Shown piece by piece: positions 1 through 8,063 of a stretch of DNA of 38,457 nt. The stretch spans positions 1-38,457 of the forward strand of contig CADANQ010000017.1 of assembly GCA_902789365.1 (NCBI GenBank), read 5' to 3'. Source of the stretch: an uncultured Eubacteriales bacterium. Its GTDB lineage: Bacteria > Bacillota > Clostridia > Christensenellales > Aristaeellaceae. The translations under genes were made by a program, and so were the position numbers. The notes beneath the pieces are model-generated. The model ran no database searches. It was given only the letters and a program-made list of their open reading frames with translations, and was not told where the DNA came from. Numbering within the stretch: the first letter of the stretch is position 1; every line of letters begins with the position of its first letter.

Positions 1-45
1 CTTCGGGTGTTTCTGACTCGTTCGAATTGACTGTCGTTCTTCCAT
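1..45 (-). CDS. 5' end of an unknown protein, cut by the window edge
   Basis: Only the first 15 codons are present, reading MEERQSIRTSQKHPK from an ATG at 45-43. A GGAGG ribosome binding site lies seven bases upstream, and a sigma-A promoter lies about 100 bases upstream (146-174, minus strand). These two signals are the reason to call a gene here. The fragment is too short to identify. The start codon and part of the ribosome binding site lie in a perfect hairpin, described separately. Confidence 0.6.
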   Translation of the reverse strand, partial: MEERQSIRTSQKHPK

Positions 46-62
46 CCGGATTCCTCCGGATG
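43..62 (-). promoter_or_regulatory. Hairpin over ribosome binding site and start codon
   Basis: A perfect 8-base inverted repeat (43-50 and 55-62) encloses a 4-base loop that reads GGAA in the minus-strand mRNA, which is a GNRA tetraloop. The 3' arm contains the ATG of the partial gene, and the GGAGG site spans the 5' arm and the loop. Folding would hide both initiation signals. The sequence shows the pairing; the regulatory role is inference. Confidence 0.5.
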
Positions 63-145
63 TCTGATCCTGTATCGTTTTCAAGATCCCCGCGCTCTTT
101 TCAGGCTGTTCCCTGACAGGGACGCCTCAAAAAGAGCACTTAAAC

Positions 146-174
146 ATAATACTGCGTAAAAGGGAAATTGTCAA
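146..174 (-). promoter_or_regulatory. Sigma-A promoter for the gene at the left edge
   Basis: On the minus strand there is a TTGACA -35 box (174-169), a 17-base spacer and a TATTAT -10 box (151-146). Transcription would start near 139, giving a leader of about 95 bases before the ATG at 45. The leader also carries a small perfect palindrome at 113-125. Confidence 0.7.
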
Positions 175-277
175 CAGAAAATTTCAAAAAATATTTCCGG
201 CTTCAGGTCTGTCAGGCCTTTCACGGAGCGCGTTTTCATCCGCATGCATTGCATATACGGATATTGTTTCCTGACGC

Positions 278-1243
278 TCAGTCGTCAACGCCCCACAGGT
301 CCGGATGCGTGTGATAATACTCGCTGACGCTCTGGTCCAGGGTCATTTGGGTCGTCTGGGTGGCGACGCCGGTGGGATTGATTCCGTTGCTTTTCTGGAA
401 AGCGGTCACGGCTTTCTCCGTAAGGGAACCGAAAACTCCGGTGTCATAACCCTTGGCGAGAAAACCGATCAGGATCAGTTTTTGCTGAAGTTCCTTCACC
501 TTTACGCCTTCGCACCCCCTCCGCATGGTTATGCCGGCCAGGTCGGTCACAGTTCCGTAGCCCTGAATTGCCCAGTTGTCGATGGGATACATATTTCTGG
601 CGACGGCTTCGGGATTATTTCCCTCGATTACATGGACATATACCTTTCCGTCGGGGCCTCGGGTGCAGAATTCAACCATGGCCACGTGGGACGTGTCTCC
701 GGAAGAGCTGACCGAAAAAAACATCCAGTCCCCCGGCTGAGGGATGTAACTGTTTTTTTTCATTTGTTCGCTTTCACCCGTGTACCACTGGCTGCCCCAT
801 CCGGGAACATTTCCGGTGCGGGCGATATATCTTCCTTTGCCGATAAACCAGTCTCTGCCGGTATTCGAGCTTGAATAGAGGGGGTATACGTTTTTCAGAA
901 GCTTTGTCTGAAATGTGATATCCACCCTGTCCACGCACCAGCAAAGGAATTCGGCGCACCATTCCGCGTCCGGATCACCGGCCCATTCGCCGTACTTGGT
1001 GTTTTTATAGCGGTCCTCGGTATAACCGAGTTCTTTTCTCGCAACCCCCAGGAGCAGTTCGACATAATCCGGGCTTGTCCCATTGGGCTCGATCAGGGTA
1101 TGACCTTCCGGAATGAGCGTATCCTCCCTGCCGGATGCCCCTTCGGCATCCGGCGGAACGTCCTGTGCGCGGACGGGAATCAAAAACAGAAGGAGAGCGG
1201 CGAGAAGCACCGCCTGGAATACGGTTGTTTTTTTCTTTTTCAT
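278..1243 (-). CDS. Secreted CHAP amidase/endopeptidase with PG_binding_1 domain
   Basis: The protein has about 321 residues. It begins with a Lys-rich n-region and hydrophobic signal peptide (about 1-27), followed by a CHAP (NlpC/P60-like) domain at about 60-235. The catalytic Cys lies in AEWCAEF (near 96) and the His in DTSHVAM (near 186). A C-terminal peptidoglycan-binding domain (about 240-305) ends with a short tail. CHAP enzymes cut peptide or amide bonds in peptidoglycan, so the likely role is wall hydrolysis outside the membrane. Two ATGs lie side by side at 1246 and 1243; the second is chosen because the GGAGG site is then five bases away instead of two. The gene sits 18 bases after the large surface-protein gene and is probably cotranscribed with it. 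Confidence 0.85.
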   Translation of the reverse strand: MKKKKTTVFQAVLLAALLLFLIPVRAQDVPPDAEGASGREDTLIPEGHTLIEPNGTSPDYVELLLGVARKELGYTEDRYKNTKYGEWAGDPDAEWCAEFLCWCVDRVDITFQTKLLKNVYPLYSSSNTGRDWFIGKGRYIARTGNVPGWGSQWYTGESEQMKKNSYIPQPGDWMFFSVSSSGDTSHVAMVEFCTRGPDGKVYVHVIEGNNPEAVARNMYPIDNWAIQGYGTVTDLAGITMRRGCEGVKVKELQQKLILIGFLAKGYDTGVFGSLTEKAVTAFQKSNGINPTGVATQTTQMTLDQSVSEYYHTHPDLWGVDD

Positions 1244-1264
1244 CATATCCTCCGTGAAAGCGGG

Positions 1265-4200
1265 TTACGGATTCTGTGAATCGTCATGCCATTCCTGTCC
1301 GGAAAGATCCCTGTGACGGTCACTCCTGCGGCGCCTTACCGGCGCGGGAGGGGCGTCTGTGTTTCCGTCAGAGCCCAAATCGGTCCCTGAGCCGTAATGA
1401 TCGTCGAATTGGCGCAAGGCCTCGGTGGGGATGCTTTCATCGGGCGCTTCGTTTCGCAAAGAAAAGGGCGCGGGTGTTGTGATGGTTGTTCTTCTCCAGG
1501 GATCGTTCTCTTCCGCCGGGGCGCCTATGTCCTTCGGGGCGGAATAGGTCCTTGTGCCCTGCATATCAAAGGGAGGCGGCGCGGAAGCGCTGTCAGGCCT
1601 GCGGAATACGCCTGTCTCGCCGGAGGCCCCGCTGTTTTTGCTGCTTGCTGTCGGCGATCCGGAAGGAGGCATAAACGGCGCGGCGTCGACACGGCGCGTG
1701 TTATCGCTTTCGGGAGGCCGATAACCGCCGGGCGCGCGCGTCGTTCGGGGCCTGGCGGCCATACGGGCAGCCTGGCGCGCCTGCTGTTCCCTGACGGCCC
1801 TGCGCCTGCGCTCGTTTTTACGGTGAATATGATATATGTATATTCCGCCGCCGAGCAGACCCAGGGAAGCCGCGGCCAGCACAAACCCAAGGGCTGACGC
1901 GCCGGATTCCTTTTTTTCGGTGACAGCCGGCGGTTCGGAGGATCCGACGGTTGTCGACGGCGTTCCGACAATGCCGCCCATGCCATAGGTGGAGCGCGGG
2001 GCCGGCGTCGGCGTAGGTGTCGGCGTCACGGACGCCGCTTTTGCAGCGACAGGCGTCCTTAAAACGGGAGCAAAAGGCTCATAGGAAACCGAAACGGCCG
2101 GATTCTGCCACACATTCCGGTTATAATCTTCCAAAGCCTGAATATTATCAACGGATACGTCCGAAACCTGTGCTGTATTGTTGGCGGCGTTAAGGTAGTC
2201 TTCGCTGGTAAGAAATGCTGCCAGTTTATCCACGGACAGGACCTCGAAATGATCCCCGCTGATGTAGCCCTCCGTACCGGACTGGGAAATATAATACCAT
2301 GTTTCACCGGCCTCGTTCACCTCTGTCCTGTAGATAATGGCAAAGGCGTATTTGTCAAGCATACGGATCTGAGCTCCCGACCGGGAAGGCGCGCTGCGCA
2401 GGTTGACTTTGTCGGATTTCACAAATCCGTAGCTTGTCAGACTGTTTCCGTCCTGCGGGACGGGAGTCGGCGCCTCCTCGGGGAGCGGCGTGGGTGTCCT
2501 GAGGGTCTCAAGGTAGCTTACGACCTCGGTGTCCGTCATCATTCGCAGCTGGTCGTCCCGGATATAGCCCCACAGGGTTCCCTGATTAACCTGATCCCAG
2601 ACCTGCCCGTTGACAAATTCCTGACCGTTCACCGAAACCACGGCGTCCTGAGACAGGATAAGGTAAATCTGGGCGTTGGTATCGGGATATGCCCGCAAGG
2701 GGATGTTGTTCCCCACGGTGCGCGCAAAACCGAACCTTTGCGGCGGAACCTGCGTGGGAACGGGGGTCGGCGTTCCGATGGTCAGGGTGGAATCGCGGTA
2801 TCTCGCCACATCTTCGTTGGCGATGGGCTGAAGGTCGCTGAGCCGCATATAGCCCATATTATTCATTTCATCGGCGTCGGGCTGACTGATCCTGCCCCAG
2901 TCCCCGTAGTTTTCCAGAATCAGCACAACGGAATAGGGACCGAGCTCGCTGATTACATAGGGTTCCTCGTCGTTGGGGACAGCGTAGACATATGACAGTT
3001 CCTTTGTGACCGCATAGCCGTAGTAAGGGGTGGCGGCAGGCGCCGGGGTCGGTTCCGGAGTAAAATAGACCTCCGGCGTAAGCGTGGGAATCGGGGTCAT
3101 GGTGACCTCGGTCGTGGCCATTCGGGTGGGATCCGGCGTCCTGGTTGTCATCGGCGTTTTAAGGGAAAGCTGGTATTCCGCATTCTCCCGTTCTTCGGTC
3201 AGATCGACAAATTCTTTCATAATATATCCGTCAGCCCCGGAAGAACGGATGTAATACCACTGCACACCGTCCACCGTAACGCTTTTATATACCCAAACCA
3301 TGGTATTCTTGTCAAGGCGGTCGATCAGCGTTCCGTTTTTGCTGCTGGTCTTTCTGAAGCCGACCCGTACATTGTTCACGCGTCCCCATCGTTCGATGGG
3401 TGCGCCATCCGGGATGGCTGTCGGCACCGGCGTGGGCGTAAAGTGGAAGTATTCGTTGATTTCCTCCTGATCCATGGCCCTGATCACGTTGGAATAAATA
3501 AATCCGCCCGTGCCGTCGATATCCACTTGGTACCATTTTTCTCCAAGTTCGTTGTTCAGGCTGCCGGCGACATATATAACCTCGGATTTGTTCACGCTTC
3601 TGATCACATTGTCCATGCTGGCGGTGCTGGGCGAGGAACGAAGATAGATGCCGTCCTTGCTCGCATGGGCGTAGAAAGGATCCTGCGAAACATTAAAAGG
3701 TATGCCCGTCGGCGTCGGGGCCGGGGTGGGCGTAATGGTCAGGTAATAATAAAATATCACTTCGCTCCGGCTCAACTGACCGGTCTCATCCATGACGACA
3801 TACTGCACCGGGTCGCCCTGCAGGTCATAAAAAGGCTTCAGGTCGATGGGCTGGGCATGAACGGCGTTATTTCCTTCCTCCAGTTCCGCAATCCCGGCCG
3901 ACGCCACGTCCGCGCCGTTGTTGTCTTTGTAGAAAACGGGAATGGTGATGCGGTTTACGGCTTTTTTCCTGAACCAGAAGGTCAGTTCCGCGTTTTCCTG
4001 GGATGTAACGGTGACCGTCTTCTGAAGGCTGTCCGAAAGTTCATAATCTGCGGAAACCTTCGACGGATCCGCCGCAACGGTCAGTGTGCTGCCGGTGTCG
4101 CAGGGCTCGGTGGAGGAATAAAGCTCGTTTCCTTCAAAATCACGATAAACGATCCGTACCCAAATCACCTGAGGGACGGTTTCCGGATCATAGATAAAAA

Positions 4201-5926
4201 CGACTTCATCCGTATCAGCTTTGCCCTGGGCGTCCACATATACGTACCTGGTGGGCTGCCCCGTTATCGTGTATCCGCTGATGGACGGCGCCTGCACGGG
4301 GGTGCTTGCGTTGATGGCGCACACCAGGGTCTCCGGCGTGCGGATGTCGGTGCCGTTGACGCTCTCGATAAACCTGACGTTCACCGAGGGTTCGGCGGAA
4401 AGCCTGTAAACAAAACGGATACGGTCCGGCTGAACGTTCCCGTTCCCGTCCGCCGTCACGGTCTGCACCGGATCGCCGATTACGGTATATCCGGGGAAAT
4501 TCCGGGCCGGGATTGTGGTGGTCGACCCAAGAGCGCAGGGAATCTCATCGTCCGCGGCAGCGTGTCCCCCGTCCTCAAACAGGTAGCTGACCGTAACGAT
4601 GGGCGCTTCGACCGGATCGTAATAGAAAGCCACTTCCTTTGCGTCGGTCTCCCCGTTAGGGCCGACGGTCACGGGGATAAGCGCGTCCCCCCGAAGGATA
4701 TACCCAGTAATTTCCCGGGCGCAGATCTCCGTTGTCTCGCCCAGGGGGCAGACAATCGTTTCCGGAGAGGCGATTTCCTGACCGGTAACATTTCTGAGAA
4801 AGCGTACCGTCACCTCGACGGGCTCGATTCTGCGGTATACGAACGTTACGTCGTACCTGTCCGCGGAGCCTTTACTGTCGACAATAACGGAAGCCGTATC
4901 CGGTCCCTCCGGCGTATATCCGTTGATCTGAATCGCCCGGATCACCTTTTCCGAATCTGTATCACACTCAACGTAGGTATCGGGACGGATGGGATTCCCG
5001 GACAAATCAATGTAATGCACGGTCACGGTCGGGCCCGTCTCCGAACGGTAGTAAAACACCACCTGGGATGGACTGGTCTGGCCGTTGGGATCGGTGATAA
5101 CGTCGATGCTGGCGTTCAGGGGGGAATAGCCGGGAATATCCATCGCGGGGACGGTCGTGATATCGTTAAAACGGCACTCGGCGAAGCCGTCTTCCATCAG
5201 ACGCTGTCCGTCCGACTCGTCGAGGTATTTGATTTCGACGCGGGTTGTCCGGCTGGGGGCCTGAGCGTTCCTGCGGTATATGAACGTCACTTCCGAAGGG
5301 ACGGCCGGGCCGCTCCCGTCGGCATACACCGAAACCTGAGCGCTGCTTACCAGGTCGTAACCCGGTATGTCGATGGCTGTAACCGTGACCGACGAGCCGA
5401 CGGGGCATTCGATCAGCGTTCCTTCCATGATTTCCATGTATGTGGTCTCATCCCGGTAATAGACGTTGACAAACGACGATGAAGCCGTCCCCGGCACATC
5501 CTGCGGGGCATCCGTCATCGTGGAAATATACAGTCTCAGGCGGACGGATCCTGCGTATTCGTCCGCGGATTCGATATCGATCCACGGGGCAGCGGTTATT
5601 TCCAGACCGGCGTCGGCGACCCCTTCAAGCACGGATCCATCGGCGGGAGAAAAACGCATGGACGGAACGGCCGGGTTTGAAATGTGCAGCGTCAGCCGGT
5701 CCAAGGCGTCCGCGTCCACGGATACCCACCATGCTTCCTGATCAAATTCAAGGCGCCGCGCCGCGCTGCTGACGACATTGCCGTAAGCGTCCGTCCATGA
5801 AAGCGATACGGACAGGTCCTCCTCCGCGGCAGCAATTGAAAATAAAATAAGCAGCGAGCAAACCGCGCAAAAAACAAAACAGCCCAATGTTTTGACTTTC
5901 AGGCTCCTGTTTTTTCTGACTTCCAC
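1265..5926 (-). CDS. Giant surface protein: eight MucBP-like repeats, five SH3-like domains, TM segment, cytoplasmic tail
   Basis: The protein has 1553 residues. It starts at GTG 5926 with AGGAGG eight bases upstream (5935-5940). A signal sequence or signal anchor (about 12-34) is followed by a roughly 115-residue N-terminal beta region. Eight MucBP-like repeats of about 70 residues follow (about 152-735), each ending in a VTFVYRR-type strand. Five SH3-like repeats come next (about 750-1290), separated by Thr-Pro rich linkers and carrying YLRSSPS or VNLRSAPS motifs. One transmembrane helix (about 1345-1366) leads into a 184-residue cytoplasmic tail rich in Arg, Pro and Ser. There is no LPXTG sorting signal, so the protein is membrane-anchored. 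MucBP modules are associated with adhesion and SH3 modules with wall binding; wall-spanning adhesion or sensing is inference. The partner gene is the CHAP amidase directly downstream. Confidence 0.85.
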   Translation of the reverse strand: MEVRKNRSLKVKTLGCFVFCAVCSLLILFSIAAAEEDLSVSLSWTDAYGNVVSSAARRLEFDQEAWWVSVDADALDRLTLHISNPAVPSMRFSPADGSVLEGVADAGLEITAAPWIDIESADEYAGSVRLRLYISTMTDAPQDVPGTASSSFVNVYYRDETTYMEIMEGTLIECPVGSSVTVTAIDIPGYDLVSSAQVSVYADGSGPAVPSEVTFIYRRNAQAPSRTTRVEIKYLDESDGQRLMEDGFAECRFNDITTVPAMDIPGYSPLNASIDVITDPNGQTSPSQVVFYYRSETGPTVTVHYIDLSGNPIRPDTYVECDTDSEKVIRAIQINGYTPEGPDTASVIVDSKGSADRYDVTFVYRRIEPVEVTVRFLRNVTGQEIASPETIVCPLGETTEICAREITGYILRGDALIPVTVGPNGETDAKEVAFYYDPVEAPIVTVSYLFEDGGHAAADDEIPCALGSTTTIPARNFPGYTVIGDPVQTVTADGNGNVQPDRIRFVYRLSAEPSVNVRFIESVNGTDIRTPETLVCAINASTPVQAPSISGYTITGQPTRYVYVDAQGKADTDEVVFIYDPETVPQVIWVRIVYRDFEGNELYSSTEPCDTGSTLTVAADPSKVSADYELSDSLQKTVTVTSQENAELTFWFRKKAVNRITIPVFYKDNNGADVASAGIAELEEGNNAVHAQPIDLKPFYDLQGDPVQYVVMDETGQLSRSEVIFYYYLTITPTPAPTPTGIPFNVSQDPFYAHASKDGIYLRSSPSTASMDNVIRSVNKSEVIYVAGSLNNELGEKWYQVDIDGTGGFIYSNVIRAMDQEEINEYFHFTPTPVPTAIPDGAPIERWGRVNNVRVGFRKTSSKNGTLIDRLDKNTMVWVYKSVTVDGVQWYYIRSSGADGYIMKEFVDLTEERENAEYQLSLKTPMTTRTPDPTRMATTEVTMTPIPTLTPEVYFTPEPTPAPAATPYYGYAVTKELSYVYAVPNDEEPYVISELGPYSVVLILENYGDWGRISQPDADEMNNMGYMRLSDLQPIANEDVARYRDSTLTIGTPTPVPTQVPPQRFGFARTVGNNIPLRAYPDTNAQIYLILSQDAVVSVNGQEFVNGQVWDQVNQGTLWGYIRDDQLRMMTDTEVVSYLETLRTPTPLPEEAPTPVPQDGNSLTSYGFVKSDKVNLRSAPSRSGAQIRMLDKYAFAIIYRTEVNEAGETWYYISQSGTEGYISGDHFEVLSVDKLAAFLTSEDYLNAANNTAQVSDVSVDNIQALEDYNRNVWQNPAVSVSYEPFAPVLRTPVAAKAASVTPTPTPTPAPRSTYGMGGIVGTPSTTVGSSEPPAVTEKKESGASALGFVLAAASLGLLGGGIYIYHIHRKNERRRRAVREQQARQAARMAARPRTTRAPGGYRPPESDNTRRVDAAPFMPPSGSPTASSKNSGASGETGVFRRPDSASAPPPFDMQGTRTYSAPKDIGAPAEENDPWRRTTITTPAPFSLRNEAPDESIPTEALRQFDDHYGSGTDLGSDGNTDAPPAPVRRRRSDRHRDLSGQEWHDDSQNP

Positions 5927-5966
5927 AGGCAGTGCCTCCTTGAGACAAAGTTTTTTCTACAATATA

Positions 5967-6027
5967 TTGCGATTGTATATTATTTGGTGTATCATGTCAA
6001 GGAAGTGCCTTCGTATGAAGGCGCTTC
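5967..6027 (+). promoter_or_regulatory. Possible divergent promoter plus start-proximal hairpin
   Basis: A plus-strand TTGCGA (5967-5972), a 17-base spacer and TATCAT (5990-5995) form a plausible promoter overlapping the opposite-strand one. Directly downstream is an 11-base inverted repeat (6002-6012 with 6017-6027, one G-U pair, loop GTAT). It would form the 5' end of the mRNA or could be an operator. About 140 bases of leader follow before the GNAT start. The function is inference. Confidence 0.4.
5972..6000 (-). promoter_or_regulatory. Sigma-A promoter for the surface protein-amidase operon
   Basis: On the minus strand a consensus TTGACA (6000-5995), a 17-base spacer and TACAAT (5977-5972) place the transcript start near 5965, about 38 bases before the GTG at 5926. 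The element overlaps a possible plus-strand promoter for the acetyltransferase gene. Confidence 0.75.
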
Positions 6028-6169
6028 GGCATAGGAGAGTCATTCTCCGCAAATACAACGCAGCGCAAGGCCGTTTTCTTGCAGCCCGGAAAAACTGTTT
6101 TCCGCTCGTTACGCAATCCCGCCGGTTCGTTTCCGCGGGGATCTTCTTTTCGGAAGGCGAGTTTTTTCT

Positions 6170-6754
6170 ATGTTTGATCTGTCGACGCTTTTGTGCCCCG
6201 GCCGACCTGAAACAATCCGCACGGACAGGCTTACGCTTCGTCCGCTGAAAATGTCCGATGCGCAGGATCTTTTTGCCTACGCGAAGGACCCGGAGGTTTC
6301 CAGACATGTGCTTTGGAACGCACACCGTTCCATTGCGGATTCCCGAAGGTTCCTGCGGGCCGGCATCATGCAGTACCGCAGGGGTTTCCCCGGATCCTAT
6401 GCCATCGTATTGAACGAAACAGGCCGGATGATCGGCACCATCGGGTACATGTGGATCAATTCCGAGTTCCGCTCCTGCGAGATCGGTTACAGCCTGTCCC
6501 GCGACTACTGGAACCGGGGGCTGATGACCGAGGCGCTTCGGGCTGTAATCAGGCATTCGTTCAATACGCTCAGCCTCAATCGCGTCGAATGCCAGCACGA
6601 AGTGGACAATCCCGCCTCCGGAAGGGTTATGCTGAAAGCGGGTATGCGTTTGGAAGGCGTTATGAGGCAAAGGATACGCAACAAAGGCAAATACTCAGAT
6701 GTGGCCGTCTACGCCGTCCTCCAGTCGGATATGCCCGCGGCCGGAAAGGAATGA
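6170..6754 (+). CDS. GNAT N-acetyltransferase, RimJ/RimL-like
   Basis: The protein has 194 residues and is a single GNAT domain of the RimJ/RimL type. The N-terminal strand TDRLTLRPLKMSDA is typical of this branch. The acetyl-CoA loop is visible as RDYWNRGLMTEA (about 110-121), followed by the NPASGRVMLKAGM helix and strand with the conserved Asn. These enzymes transfer acetyl groups from acetyl-CoA to N-termini of ribosomal proteins or to small amines; the substrate here cannot be told. The ribosome binding site (GAAGG, about ten bases upstream) is weak. The stop codon overlaps an ATG of the following TSCPD gene region, so the two genes are probably cotranscribed and coupled. Confidence 0.85.
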   Translation: MFDLSTLLCPGRPETIRTDRLTLRPLKMSDAQDLFAYAKDPEVSRHVLWNAHRSIADSRRFLRAGIMQYRRGFPGSYAIVLNETGRMIGTIGYMWINSEFRSCEIGYSLSRDYWNRGLMTEALRAVIRHSFNTLSLNRVECQHEVDNPASGRVMLKAGMRLEGVMRQRIRNKGKYSDVAVYAVLQSDMPAAGKE

Positions 6755-6756
6755 AA

Positions 6757-6999
6757 ATGTATCATTACCGTAATTTCGGGACGTGCTCCGAATCCATCGA
6801 CCTTGAAATCCGCGACGGAGTCATTGCCGAATGCAGGATCAACGGCGGATGCCGAGGCAACACCCAGGGCCTGAGCAAAATGGTCATCGGCAGAAAAGCC
6901 GAGGAAGTCCGCGACCTTCTCCGGGGTATCCAGTGCCGCAACGGCACCTCCTGCCCCGATCAATTGTCCCGCGCCATCGACGAGTGCCTCCGGGCGTGA
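6757..6999 (+). CDS. TSCPD domain protein
   Basis: The protein has about 80 residues and is a stand-alone TSCPD domain. Six cysteines are visible (about 10, 26, 32, 60, 66 and 77), including the name-giving TSCPD motif at 64-68. The same domain is found at the end of some B12-dependent ribonucleotide reductases, and short free-standing forms are common in Clostridia. Metal binding by the cysteines is likely but the role is unknown. An ATG at 6751 overlaps the previous stop; the ATG at 6757 is preferred because AAGGA then lies six bases upstream. Confidence 0.8.
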   Translation: MYHYRNFGTCSESIDLEIRDGVIAECRINGGCRGNTQGLSKMVIGRKAEEVRDLLRGIQCRNGTSCPDQLSRAIDECLRA

Positions 7000-7062
7000 G
7001 CCTGCCGGAAATATCGATGAAATCCCATAATACACAATTCTTATGATTCAAAGGAGATTACC

Positions 7063-7173
7063 ATGAGCAGAAAATCCATCGCTCACGACAAAAAATTCTG
7101 GATCCGCGTTGTCTGCATCGTCCTTGTGGTCCTTCTTGCGGGTTCATGCCTTGTGACTCTGTTCGTTTCCTGA
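7063..7173 (+). CDS. Small single-pass membrane protein, 36 residues
   Basis: This short ORF starts with MSRKSIAHDKKFW, a basic N-terminus, and continues into one hydrophobic helix (about 14-34) ending LFVS. An AAAGGAG ribosome binding site lies seven bases before the ATG, which is the main reason to call it a gene. The shape resembles DUF4044-type small membrane proteins, but family membership cannot be shown by eye. Its last 30 bases overlap the 3' end of the convergent glycerophosphodiesterase gene. Confidence 0.6.
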   Translation: MSRKSIAHDKKFWIRVVCIVLVVLLAGSCLVTLFVS

Positions 7174-7974
7174 AGACGCCCCGGGGATAAATCCTTCGAA
7201 TATGCGCATATCCCGTTTTTCGTTTGTCATGGCCTTTTCATCCCGCAGGGTCCACGCGGCCAGGACGGGATGATACAGGGCGTTCATTATTCGGAACGGC
7301 ACGGATTTTTCGCATTGATGATCGAAGGCCACAAAATCGGGCCTTCCCAGGACGTTGACGGCCAGGGAAGACAAAACCAGGTTTTTTATGTTCAGCGGAT
7401 GTCTGCCGCGGACATTCAGTCCGTACGCAAGCTGTCCCCTGAACACTTTTTTTTCGTTTTTTCTGAACCACCTGACAATCAGCGGATCAAAGCTCTCGAC
7501 GCAGAAGGGGCCTTTCCTCTCCCGAAGGAGAGAAATGGTTTTGCGGCAGATCATATCCCTTCGTGGGTCGTACTTGATCTCGACGATCAGGGGCATATCC
7601 TCCCCCACCGTCTCAAGGAATTCTTTCAGGGTCGGGATACATTCCCCGGAGTCAAGCAGACGGTATTCCCGAAGCTCCCGAAGCGTGCAGTCGCGCACTT
7701 TTTTGTCTGAGCCGCACATCCGTTTCAGGTCGTCGTCATGGAAGACCACCGTCTCCCCGTCCGATGTGAGATGGACGTCCAGTTCCACCCCGAAGCCGTA
7801 TTCCCGCGCGCGGCGAAAGGCAGAAAGGCTGTTTTCGGGCACACGCTTGTTCCACAGCCCCCTGTGGGCGTAATATCCGCCGAACATTTCCATGGGCATT
7901 TTTCTTCTGCCCGGAGCAATCAGATACAGCCACAACAAAAACAGACCGATGATAATCAGCGATGCCGTCAGCAT
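7144..7974 (-). CDS. Membrane-anchored glycerophosphodiester phosphodiesterase
   Basis: The protein has 276 residues. An N-terminal transmembrane helix (about 3-20) precedes a GDPD TIM-barrel domain. Signature residues are present: HRG (37-39) with PENS (46-49), the ExD pair in VELDVH (Glu64, Asp66, His68), and FHDD with His79. The family hydrolyses glycerophosphodiesters to glycerol-3-phosphate and an alcohol, often from phospholipid or teichoic acid turnover. AGGA lies eight bases before the ATG. The membrane-protein gene lies 89 bases upstream in the same direction, so they may share a transcript. The substrate is not evident. Confidence 0.9.
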   Translation of the reverse strand: MLTASLIIIGLFLLWLYLIAPGRRKMPMEMFGGYYAHRGLWNKRVPENSLSAFRRAREYGFGVELDVHLTSDGETVVFHDDDLKRMCGSDKKVRDCTLRELREYRLLDSGECIPTLKEFLETVGEDMPLIVEIKYDPRRDMICRKTISLLRERKGPFCVESFDPLIVRWFRKNEKKVFRGQLAYGLNVRGRHPLNIKNLVLSSLAVNVLGRPDFVAFDHQCEKSVPFRIMNALYHPVLAAWTLRDEKAMTNEKRDMRIFEGFIPGASSGNEQSHKA

Positions 7975-8063
7975 TTTTTATCCTGTCCGGAAACCATCCG
8001 CAAACGGCTTCCAATCATGATGTTTAACCGCCGCCGGGGAAACCCTCGCCCGGGTGTGGGCGG

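Noticed and set aside
3443-5482. Long plus-strand open frame of 679 codons opposite the giant surface protein
   Set aside because: It is a mirror of the real minus-strand gene. Its translation shows no domain, and it has no promoter or matching ribosome binding site; the opposite strand has clear repeats, a GTG start and AGGAGG.
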